Shown: positions 1 through 9,900 of the stretch, one piece after another
Numbering within the stretch: position 1 is the stretch's first letter
Layout: every line of letters begins with the position of its first letter
From: Cryomorphaceae bacterium
Lineage (GTDB): Bacteria; Bacteroidota; Bacteroidia; Flavobacteriales; Schleiferiaceae
DNA length: 64,000 bases
Direction: 5' to 3'
Assembly: GCA_020832345.1 (NCBI GenBank)
Contig: JAFIEY010000030.1
Span: 1-64,000, forward strand
The notes under the pieces: model-generated
The model's input: the letters and a program-made list of their open reading frames with translations, nothing else
Told to the model about the DNA's origin: nothing
Database searches by the model: none
Position numbers and translations under genes: made by a program

Positions 1-1345
1 ACTGGTATCCGGTATCCACCTCAATATTGGCCCAGCTATAGGTAGAATCCGCAGAAAAGGGTGTAAAAAGTGAGGCGTTAAGCGTTGTTCCATTATGTCT
101 CACACCATTTATTCCCAAAGTAGGTACTACCAAACTCACCACATAATGGTTGTAAATTGTATCCAAATGCGAGAAAGGTGCAAAACAGGTGCGGTGATAA
201 TAATGCTCCGGCCCGACCATAGGGTAACTTAAAAAGGATCGTCTATTTTGAAAAATTAAAGAATCACACAAAAATGGTCCAGTACCTGTTAATAATGAAA
301 ATGGCGAATCAGCTTTAACCACCATTTCTTGCGGGTAAAAGGCTGTGTCAATAATAGGGCTATGAACAAGACTTCCATTAAGAGAATAATTTAAAGTGTC
401 CTTAGAAAAACAAGTTAAGTTAAAGTATGGATATTCCGGTCTAGGAGGAATATAATAGGTCTTGCTCCAGTTTTTAGAATGGAGATTTTGGATTAGGTTA
501 TATCGCATAATATCGCTATTTCTGAAACAAGGGTGAAGATTATTTGGAGCTGATCTCGATCTAGAAAAAAGAGATAAAGGTTTATTGTTTTTTGAAATTA
601 TTGTAGAATTTCGCAATTCTTTTACTGAAAAATTTTCCAATTTATCACCCATTGCGTAGGCAATCCGATCGGATTTATTAAGTATAAAATGAATACATGT
701 ATCAGGGGGAAATATTAAATTACACCAAGGGTTATTACTCCAAATGGAAAAAAAACAATCAATAGAAGGTCTTGTTTCACCGGTAAAACAAATTTCAACC
801 TCATTATTGTTTTCGTGAGATACAACTTCAAAACTAATAATAAATCGATCCGCTGAAGAGTTCGAATTTGGTGGAATGCTTTTTTCAAGTCCAAAATTAT
901 ACGGATAAATTATGGACTCTGAACCTGAATTTGCAATAGGATATATTGAGTAACTATGTCTCCAGCCTAAACTAGCTTCATCTTTAAAGGAATATCCTAA
1001 GTAGATATTGATAGGGTAGTCTGAAAGTATTTTCAAGCCGTTATCTTGAATCGTATCAAAAACTAAATAATTAACTGGAACTTCAAGATTTTTTGGTGAA
1101 AATGCGGAAAGTTGGACGACGAAGGAGGTATCTCTTCCAAATATTTGTACACAAGTATTTTTTTGGGAAATTAAAGTAATTGAATACCTCCAATTTTCAA
1201 ACCGTACTGAGGTTGATTGCCCAAAAAGTTCTTTCGCCGTAACCGAAGGCAAGAAAAAAGTAGTCCCCGGATTGAGGATACTCTTTTCTTGCGCATTGAT
1301 TTTTATCATGCACAACATAAGAAGCATGAGGATGATGTTGCGCAT
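1..1345 (-). CDS. Exported IgGFc-binding-like surface protein, 3' part missing
   Basis: The gene reads leftward and runs off the window edge, so only about 448 N-terminal residues are seen; the frame is open throughout the parts I translated. It starts MRNIILMLLMLCMIKINAQ, a clear signal peptide, so the product is exported. Two stretches resemble the IgGFc-binding protein N-terminal family: a block near residues 110-150 (SDYPINIYLGYSF..) and one near residues 400-445 with YNHYVVSLVVP, NGV.HNGTTL and FTPFSADSTYSWANIEV, which matches the usual pattern of a beta-rich surface domain in Bacteroidota. A T9SS sorting domain would be expected at the missing C-terminus but cannot be checked. Ligand unknown. 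The family call is from memory of the pattern; the signal peptide and open frame are read directly. Confidence 0.7.
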   Translation of the reverse strand, partial: MRNIILMLLMLCMIKINAQEKSILNPGTTFFLPSVTAKELFGQSTSVRFENWRYSITLISQKNTCVQIFGRDTSFVVQLSAFSPKNLEVPVNYLVFDTIQDNGLKILSDYPINIYLGYSFKDEASLGWRHSYSIYPIANSGSESIIYPYNFGLEKSIPPNSNSSADRFIISFEVVSHENNNEVEICFTGETRPSIDCFFSIWSNNPWCNLIFPPDTCIHFILNKSDRIAYAMGDKLENFSVKELRNSTIISKNNKPLSLFSRSRSAPNNLHPCFRNSDIMRYNLIQNLHSKNWSKTYYIPPRPEYPYFNLTCFSKDTLNYSLNGSLVHSPIIDTAFYPQEMVVKADSPFSLLTGTGPFLCDSLIFQNRRSFLSYPMVGPEHYYHRTCFAPFSHLDTIYNHYVVSLVVPTLGINGVRHNGTTLNASLFTPFSADSTYSWANIEVDTGYQ

Positions 1346-1808
1346 TTAGGGGATTATTTTAGACAATAAAGATGAACCAATTTCAATAGTTTTGAAAACT
1401 CCCATTCTCATAAAAATTCCGAAAATAGTAAAATTCATTTTAATTCGTTGAGGAAAACCACTACCATCATTTAAATAAATATGACAATTACAGCAAATTT
1501 GAAATAAGCGTAAATCACTATAAAATCAACTCCCGAAAGAAGTTTTGTTGTGAATAGTGCTTTTCCATATTAAACCATTGAAAAATCATCGATAAAGATA
1601 AATAAAAACATCGAAATGGAGATGAATAAACTTTATTTCTATTTTATTCATAAAATTTATTGTCTTGGCAAAGCCAATCCCTACCGCATCAACTGCAAGC
1701 TGCCTTTGTGAATTTTTGTACCGTAAAAATGAGGTGAACACCCCGATCGGAGACTTCTGTTTCTGTTTTTAGAGGTGTCTTCTCTATCATTGTCTGCATC
1801 ATTCTCCC
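1346..1808. other. Intergenic region, no gene seen
   Basis: 463 bp of AT-rich DNA between the start of the leftmost gene and the stop of the ABC exporter. It must hold the promoter of the leftmost gene, but no good TAnnTTTG box was found. The only structure is a short dyad TTGGC-AAA-GCCAA at about 1666-1680, with no U-tract behind it in the exporter's direction, so it is not a convincing terminator. No ORF of note. Confidence 0.5.
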
Positions 1809-3617
1809 CTACCCGCCCTGCAAAGACCATAATTTAGAATATTGTCCCCCCGCAGAAATCAAGGATTCGTGGGTTCCTTGTTCCAATATACGCCCTTGAT
1901 CCAAGACAACAATCAAATCGGCAAAACGCACGGTGGATAGTCGGTGGGCAATGACCAATGCGGTTCGGTCTTTCATCAGGGCATTTAAGGCATCCTGAAC
2001 CAATCGCTCCGACTCGGTATCCAAGGCAGAAGTCGCTTCGTCCAAAATCAATAAAGGTGGGTTTTTAAGAATGGCCCTGGCTATGGACAGTCGTTGTCGT
2101 TGCCCGCCGGACAGCTTCATCCCCAAATCACCGATATTGGCATCAAACCCTTCAGGGAGTTCCGCGATAAAGTCATAGGCATGAGCGACTCTGGCAGCCT
2201 CTTCTACTTCTCCCCTACTCGCATTGGGCTTGCCCAGCGCAATATTGGCATGAACAGTATCATTAAACAAAATGGCCTCTTGTCCAACAATCCCCATCAG
2301 TCCGCGAAGTTCTTTTAATTTCATTTGGCGAATATCCACGCCATCAATGGTGATTTCTCCCCGGTCAACATCATAAAACCGGGGAATAAGATTGGCAATG
2401 GATGTCTTTCCACTTCCGGACAAACCCACCAAAGCCACCGTTTTTCCGGCGGGAATTTGCAAATCAATTCCGTGAAGTACCGCACCGTCACCATAACCGA
2501 AAACCACTTTGGAAAAGCGAATATCCCGCTCAAAGGCTACGGGTGAAACGGGCGTCTCAGGATCAACAATGTCATTTTTAGCTTCCAAAACTTCCAAAAT
2601 TCGTCTGGAAGCTGCATCTGCCCGCTGGAGGTGAAAACTCGCCCGCGATAAAGATTTTGCCGGGGGAATGATTTGGTAGAAAAACAAAATGTAGGCGATG
2701 AATTGTTCGGCCCCAAAACTGGGTGTGCTCATCACAATTTGTCCGCCAAACCAAATGACAACCGCCATAATTGAAGCGCCCAGCGCCTCGGAAAGCGGAC
2801 TGGCCATGTCGCTTCTGCGCAGCACCCGGTTCATCATTTGATAATACCGATTATTGGCTTGGGAAAAGGTTTTCTGTTTGTGATCTTCGGCATTAAAAGC
2901 CTTGAGAATCCGCAATCCGCCCACGGTCTCGTCGATGCGAGCAATGAGTTCACCCATAAACTCCTGTGCGGATTTGGAAGATTTTTTTAAACTTCGTCCA
3001 ACACGCGTAATGATAAACGAAGCCACCGGCAACATCACCAAAACAAATAGGGTGAGTTTTGCATTCATATACAGCAATACCCCAAGAGAAGCCAAAATCA
3101 TAATGGGTTCGCGAAAGAGCAATTCAATGGTCATCATGGCGGCCCACTCAATTTCCTTCAAATCACTGGTAAGTCGGGAAATAATATCACCCTTTTTCCG
3201 GTCAGAAAAATAACCCAAAGGCAGGGCAAGGACTTTTTTGTGCAAGTCGTTGCGCAAATCCCGCGTAATTCCGTTTCGCAGCGGCGCAATCACATACATG
3301 GCCAAATACCGAAAAAAGTTTTTAAACACGAAAGCTACAATCACAAACACAACCACCAAAAACAGCGCTCCACCCTGACTGGTTTCACTTACCCTTTCCT
3401 GAATTTGGGCATAAAACCAAACCTTAACCCGATCGACAAACCAAGTAGGTTCAGCGAGTTCTTTGGGCGTGTTTTCAAAAATAATTTGCAAAACGGGAAC
3501 AACCAGCCCGATGGAAACCAGTGCAAAAACAATGGCCAATAGATTAAAAAAGATGTGTAGGGCTACACTTGAAGAATACGGTTTGGCGTAGGGCCACAAT
3601 TTTTTATAGGATCGCAT
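1809..3617 (-). CDS. MsbA-type ABC exporter (fused membrane and ATPase domains)
   Basis: A 602-residue half-transporter that would work as a homodimer in the inner membrane. Residues 1-320 form the six-helix exporter membrane domain; residues about 350-600 are the ATPase domain with Walker A GLSGSGKTS near 396-404, signature LSGGQRQR near 500, Walker B LLILDEATSALD near 520 and H-loop IAHRLSTV. Length and layout match lipid A flippase MsbA and related multidrug exporters; the sequence alone does not separate lipid from drug substrate. The gene is alone, with sprA 324 bp upstream separated by a hybrid repeat copy. The start MRSYKKLWPYAKPY is typical of the family. A TAATTTTG box at 3638-3631 is too close to the start to be trusted as the promoter. 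Confidence 0.88.
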   Translation of the reverse strand: MRSYKKLWPYAKPYSSSVALHIFFNLLAIVFALVSIGLVVPVLQIIFENTPKELAEPTWFVDRVKVWFYAQIQERVSETSQGGALFLVVVFVIVAFVFKNFFRYLAMYVIAPLRNGITRDLRNDLHKKVLALPLGYFSDRKKGDIISRLTSDLKEIEWAAMMTIELLFREPIMILASLGVLLYMNAKLTLFVLVMLPVASFIITRVGRSLKKSSKSAQEFMGELIARIDETVGGLRILKAFNAEDHKQKTFSQANNRYYQMMNRVLRRSDMASPLSEALGASIMAVVIWFGGQIVMSTPSFGAEQFIAYILFFYQIIPPAKSLSRASFHLQRADAASRRILEVLEAKNDIVDPETPVSPVAFERDIRFSKVVFGYGDGAVLHGIDLQIPAGKTVALVGLSGSGKTSIANLIPRFYDVDRGEITIDGVDIRQMKLKELRGLMGIVGQEAILFNDTVHANIALGKPNASRGEVEEAARVAHAYDFIAELPEGFDANIGDLGMKLSGGQRQRLSIARAILKNPPLLILDEATSALDTESERLVQDALNALMKDRTALVIAHRLSTVRFADLIVVLDQGRILEQGTHESLISAGGQYSKLWSLQGG

Positions 3618-3661
3618 TGGATGAAGTATTCAAAATTATCGCAAATCAATTTACTCTAAAT

Positions 3662-3822
3662 AGTGGCTGTCTATAAAGTCCGATAGCTTCGTTATGCTCA
3701 GTCAAAAATCCAGTCATTTACTTTAAGGAAAATCCCGGATTTTCCCTGATATCCATCAAAGTTAGCTCCGGTTCAAAAATCCCCTCGATTTTGATTGAAA
3801 TCATCCCCTTTAGAGTGGACTC
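3662..3822 (-). repeat. Hybrid/degenerate copy of the dispersed MITE-like repeat
   Basis: The right half, about 3760-3822 (GTTAGCTCCGGTTCAAAAA then the GATTTTGATTGAAATCAT block and ending TAGAGTGGACTC), matches the full copies closely. The left half keeps only a rough terminal repeat (GTCTATAAAG); the rest is unrelated sequence holding a 19-bp palindrome at 3727-3745, GGAAAATCC-C-GGATTTTCC. Flanks CTAAAT (3656-3661) and ATAAAT (3823-3828) agree at 5 of 6 bases, consistent with a decayed target duplication. It lies between the sprA 3' end and the ABC exporter promoter region. Confidence 0.75.
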
Positions 3823-3882
3823 ATAAATTAAGCAAATTATGATTTTTCATTACCGGCAAATGTACAATGTTTAGATGGGCTC

Positions 3883-3931
3883 ATTATGAATTATGGATTT
3901 CAAATTACGAATTTCTATCGAGATTCATAAT
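3883..3931 (-). other. Weak dyad after sprA stop
   Basis: ATTATGAAT (3883-3891) and ATTCATAAT (3923-3931) form a 9-bp AT-rich dyad 11 nt past the sprA stop. There is no U-tract behind it, so it may be only a weak mRNA 3' structure. No better terminator was found for the ruvA-sprA transcript. Confidence 0.25.
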
Positions 3932-3941
3932 TGACCTAAAC

Positions 3942-6900
3942 CTAACTTCCCAAATTCAGTCGTACCCTAAACCCTACATTGGTGTTTGAGGTAGGGAAAG
4001 CGGTGGAAATTTTTTGTTTAGATATAATTTGATCATAGAAAACCTGAACATTTACGCGTTGACTAATGGCATAATCGGCAGAAACTTTAATACTCGTTAC
4101 GGTTTGGCCCGCTGTAATTTGGTTGACATCTTCCAGGATGCGTCGAATGATGGTTTGGTTGTCGCGGACGGAGAGATCCAGGCGCAATTCCATATTACTG
4201 ACGGGATTGGTACGCTGCGCCCCCACCGAAACAAATCGCAATTTCAAATCTTTAATTACATAACCTCCACCAATTACAATTTCATTTCCCTTGGTTTCAG
4301 TAATTTGATTATTGGCCAAACTCAACAATACATTTCGGTCTCGTTTGTACTCCAGTCGTGCCGTGATACTGTTCCGCATGCGCATATTAAAACCGATAAA
4401 GGGTCCAAACTGCTCGGTCATGCTGATGCTGGCGACTTGGTTTTCCGGCATGATGTCCCCATTTTCATCGATTGGTTGCTCTCCGTCTTTTACCATTTGT
4501 TGTCGCTGCAAATTGGTGTTAAATCCGCCCACGGTAAAATTGGAAACATAAGCGTGATTGATTACGAAGTTTGAAAATATTTTGGAGAACATTTTTATTT
4601 TGGTAATTCCATCGTATGTCAAGCGCCAGTTTGGCAACGGAATTCCCCGATTGGGAAGAAGAATCCCCATATTCTTATCACCTTCAAGACTCATGTTGGC
4701 CGCGTTTTCGCCCAAATATGCAGAGATAAATGCGGGGATTAATACGCCCTGACTGGTATAACTAAATCGGTTGTAACCATAATTTGCTGAGTCTGGATTT
4801 CCGGTGATTTCCGGTGAGTAATCGGGATTTATTTGTGCGTAATTTTCTGCCCTGCGTCTTGAAATGGTTTCCCGGTTTGCCAAAAATTTATCGTAAGCTT
4901 CACTGTCGTAATCCGGTGAAATACTCGGCTCAAAGGAGGTTCCAATGGCGATAACCGAGGTGGTAAACATTCCTGAAAAGTAGGAGTTCTGACTTTCAAA
5001 TCGCATATCTTCCGGATTGAAGCGGAAGAATTCAGTCAGGTTATCGCTTCGGTTTTGACTGGCCGTAAGTTCCAGTCGCAAATTCGCCAAAGGTTCTATT
5101 GTAGCTCGTCCATTTATGTTTCGTGAAAATGTGGAATTATATTGGTTATTCAATAATGGAGAGGTCGTAATCCAACCTTTTTCAGCGGCCATGGGTCTAA
5201 TATCATCCTGACTACCAAAAACAAAGCCCAAGGTGGGTGCGTTAAAATCAGGCGTCATTCCAAAATATTGGGGTTGCGGTGTAAAACCCGGAAGCATAGT
5301 TCCCTCCGTTTGTGTCATACTCAAATTGGCAGTTCGCAAACTCATGGCCGCCCTGGCCGTACCCTTAATGATTTCCATAAAAATGCTGGGCTTCTTTTCC
5401 TCTTCTTCTTCTTTGGATTCTTCCTTGCCGCCACGACCACCGCGATTCATGGCCGGCGGACCACCCCGTTGAGCCCCCCTCTGTTTTTGCTTGCCTTGAT
5501 TTACTTCCCGCAAGAACTTCACCTTATTATACAGGGTAACAAAATTTACCTGCCCGTTTATTTGAACACTTGAAGCATTTTGAATGGTATTTCCCAAATT
5601 TAAAGAATCATCTTCAGGACCTGCCATTTGTGCGATTAGGGAGTTGGCAGACCAATCGTAATCACCGCTGTATCGAACATTGACCTGGGATATAAAATCA
5701 AGGAAGGGTAGTTTTTTGATGGGAACGTCCCAGTTAACGGTAACCGTTTGATTATAGCGAATGGGGCGACCAAACTCGCTCAAACTCTGACGAATACTTT
5801 CTCGAACTTCTGTATCCTGACTGGAACCGGGCAACTCATCAATCCAAGTATTCATCATAGCTTTAAAGTCAACCCTAAGCGATTTGGTCAGGTCGTAACC
5901 CATATCGTATTGTCGGTTCAGGGTAAAGCTTTTATTAAAGGTAGTATCCAATTGAAATGCCGGGTTATCAGTATTTCGCATCTGCATTTCATTGTACATG
6001 CGATTTGCATCCAATCGAAAAACCAATCGTTTGGGGACATATCCTATGCTCAGATCCCGAATAATGGCGAAGTTTTTATTTTTCAGAAAACCTACATTTT
6101 TAAAGGGTTCCCAGGGTTTTGCTTTCGATTGAAAACTATAATTTACCGCCCCTCGATGTTCCCTTCGCACATCAAAAACGGTATTGATATCTCTAAATAA
6201 ATTTTCGGAAAATGCGTATGACAAGGCAAAGTTTTCCACGTCGTAAAACTGGGGTTGTCGTTGGGTGTTGGTTCGTTCCTTTCGGACATTGGCAAAGTTC
6301 ATACTTCGTCGCATGGTGTACGTCTGAGCAATTTTCCGAATGGAGTCCCGATCCGCAAGTTCTTCAATATTGGCCAGCGCATCTCGAAATTCTATATCGG
6401 GATCGAGGGGGTTAAAACGAGGATTCCGCCACTCTTCAGCAATGCTGTAAAATAGCGGAATGCGTAGCTTGACCTTTTCTGAGAAAAACTTTCCGAGTTC
6501 CCAGCTGGTTTGCAAGTCATAGGATTGAATTTCCTCTTGGCTTCTTTCGGTAACACTTTGATCGATGCCGCCCCAGGCGATGGAGCTGTAGTTACCGGTG
6601 AGGGTGATATTGGCAAAATCGGCCAATTGCGCATTGACCCTTGCATTGGCGGCAAAACCACCCTGGCGGTCAAATCCTCCAAGTCTCAATTCATTCACCC
6701 AAATTTCAGCGCACTTTGGTAGTCCATCATCCTGCACATCGCCGAGTTGCTTTTTGGGGTTTCTTACCCCAATCATGATGGTTCGGGTATTTCCAAGGTT
6801 GGGCACGCCAACAACGGTGATTTTATATCCCCCAAAATCCCGTGAGTACCGATTCCGAAGTGGCGTACCGGCCCTATCTCTCTCAAGTTTTACTTCGCGT

Positions 6901-9900
6901 AACTCATCTAAGTCGATAATCATTTCGTTTTCCTCGGGCCAAATTTCGTTGGGCTGAGTTGCTCCCCAGGGCGTTACGGTGGTGGAAATTTCGTATTCGT
7001 AATAGTTTTGATTGTAGTCGCTACCCACGCGGATAAACACGGTCAAATCACCATTTCGCACAGGCTCCTGAGGAAATCGCTCTTCCACGTGAACAAACAT
7101 CCGAAGGCGCTTATACAACCGCATGTCCATGGCGAGATTCCGAAAAATGGCCCGGGCGTCACCGTCTCGCAAATTACAAACGGTCATGGACAAGGACTGT
7201 TCGTTTTGGGCTTGAATCGACGATGTTTGGAAAAACTGTTGTCTTTCAATTCCCGGAGGCAAAACATAGTTTATAGGTGAGCGCTGTCCGTTTTCTTCTA
7301 GGTTGACCACATTGGTTTCAAAGGTGGTTTCAAAATCTTCGTCTTCTTCCAGTTCATCGCGAATCCCGTCGAGGGTAAACATATACCGCCTCCACTCTCC
7401 CCGCACGAGTTCCAGTCGGGCCATCCTCAGCACAATGGGATCGGTAAACCCTTGCATAAACATCCGAATAAAACGGATGGAGCGGAAGTCGCTAATGGGA
7501 CCTACTCTTTTGTCGGGTTGGAAAATTGGCACTTTAAATTGAATCCATCTGGAGGTTTTTTCCGATCCATCGGGCAAAACACCAGTGCGGGTTTCAAAAA
7601 TATCAGTAATATGATTTTGCCCAACTACCAAATCGCGTTGTCGCATACTGATGCGGTATTGGAAATAGGCCTCGGATTTACTCAGGGTTTGATCCTGATT
7701 GATATCCTCCACATCCGGGCGGGTGGTAGAAGATTGTGGAAAACCTTCCGGCTGCTGATTATTTGAGTTGCCCTCGGTATTGTTGAATAATTTATACCGC
7801 TCTTCGATGGTTGCCTCGGCATCATCGAGGGCCGTAGAGCGGTAATAAGAGAAATTATCCGCTGCCGGGTCATCAAAAGCTTGTTCATACGCACCGGAAT
7901 TTACACCAAAAGCTGCTTCCAGTCTGTCCAAATAATTAAACGTTCCACCAAAACTATACGTTCTTTCCTGTTCGTCACTCAAACCATCAAGACCAACATC
8001 CTGCACGGTAATTGCGGAAGGATCATTATCGAAAGCCACCACTTGAGGTTGAATTTTGGGCACCAAGCCCCATGCGGTGGAATCAATTTTAGATGGATCA
8101 CCATCAATGGGCAATCCATTTTCAAAAGCCATTCTTCCATCCTTAAGTATATCTTCAGAAATATTTCCCAAGTTAATATACAAATCCCCACCGCTAAGGG
8201 TAGGGTCTTCTAGGAATGGGTCAAGCAACCAAAACTGTAAAAACTCAATGTTTTGTTCCTCAAAGTTGTTGGTCTGCAACTGCCGCATGATACCGGCCCA
8301 TCGGGATTGTGGATTTCTGAGTGTTCCATCTTCATTTAATCCGGAAGAAATACCTGCCTCACCTGAAACATCATAATTATAGGGTCCCCTTTCCGAAGGG
8401 TAATAAGCAATATCCAGTACAGGAATATTCCGGGGAAGGGCAGGGTCACGATCCATATTGGGAAACACCTCGCGGTATAGCACCTCTCGATGGTAGTGAC
8501 CTGATTGAAGTTCTTTGTTTTCCCTAATATTTTGCGGAGTTGAAGCATTACTCAGGTGAAAAATCGGATCCACCGTGTACCAGGCTACTCGTGCTCGATT
8601 ATACCCGTATCTGATGTCGTTGTTGAATTCTGCTTCGGGAAAGAGATCTGGTTGACCGGAAGGCACACTGGCTAATACCCACTGCATGGGATTTCGAATG
8701 TCTATCATCGTTTGACTCGACTCGAAGTCATCGATATAGGTGGTTTCTTCGCCGGTAATATTGATGGCCCGCGGTGAACCGGGAATCAAATGGGCAAACT
8801 CACCCTGAAAAGATACGGTGGATTTTTCTTTGGTACTGATAAAGGGAATATTATCTACCAATCGGGTGAGGAATGGCACTTCTTTATTGTACTGGGTATT
8901 CATTCCCCATATAGAGTTGGCAATAGGCTCATCTCCGAGATTGGCCTTTTGGGTAAGTGGTCGCTCGCGAAGGTGCAAGAAACTACCACCAATATTTAAA
9001 TCATCGCTATATCTGTGATCTACATTTAATCCAAAAAACTGTCGGGTTTGAACATTAAAGAGGGTGTTATTCTCAAAGTCAACTTTAATGGGCATTCCGG
9101 ATTGCAAAATACCTTCATTGAGAATTCGCACCCTACCTAGGTTATAATCGACGGTATAATCCACATCCTCCTGTAATTTTGAACCACCAGCAGTTACCAC
9201 AACCGAACCTGGGGGGATGTTAATGGCGTTGAGCATAATTTCCGAACCGCTGCTGGATTTATATCTTCCCTTGAGAAAGTATTTATTGAGCTGGGTTTGT
9301 TCTTGTGCTCGAAATCTGGTGCTGTCGTATAATGCCTGAAAGACGTAATCATCATGAAATTCTTCGTCTAATTTTCGCCTAAGGTTGCTACCGAAAGGTT
9401 CGAGTACTGGAAATATAATCCGGCCATTTTGTGGTTTTATAGTAAGATCGGGGATGTAGTCAAAAAATCCATCCGGCATGGGGTCGAGGTTTCGGTTCAC
9501 CCTATCGAGACCGACCACACGCAAGAGCAACTCTTCTTTGAGGTTTCCTTTTGGCAAAAAAGGAATGGGCACCCCGGTTTCGTCATTCCAGTACAAAACA
9601 TCCAAACGAAAATCCTCTTCTGAGATTCCAAAAGCATTTAGGGAATAAATGTTTTTCATCATCAAATCCCAAAGAGGAAGGCGAACATCGAGGAGGGTAC
9701 TTTTCAGCATTTTTAGAATAAGCGTACTTGGTGGCATTACACCGTCGTTGCCAAACTCACCCACTTGGTAGGTATTTCCATTCGCCGTGTATTGGAAGGC
9801 AACCGCAAGCACCTCATCTTGGTTTAAAGCCTGATTAAGTGAGATATATCCCAATTGCGGGTGAAAAGTATATTCAGAAGGATTGAGCTTTCTTGCGTTA

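Noticed and set aside
1666-1680. TTGGC-AAA-GCCAA as terminator of the ABC exporter
   Set aside because: Only five pairs, 130 bp past the stop, and no U-tract.
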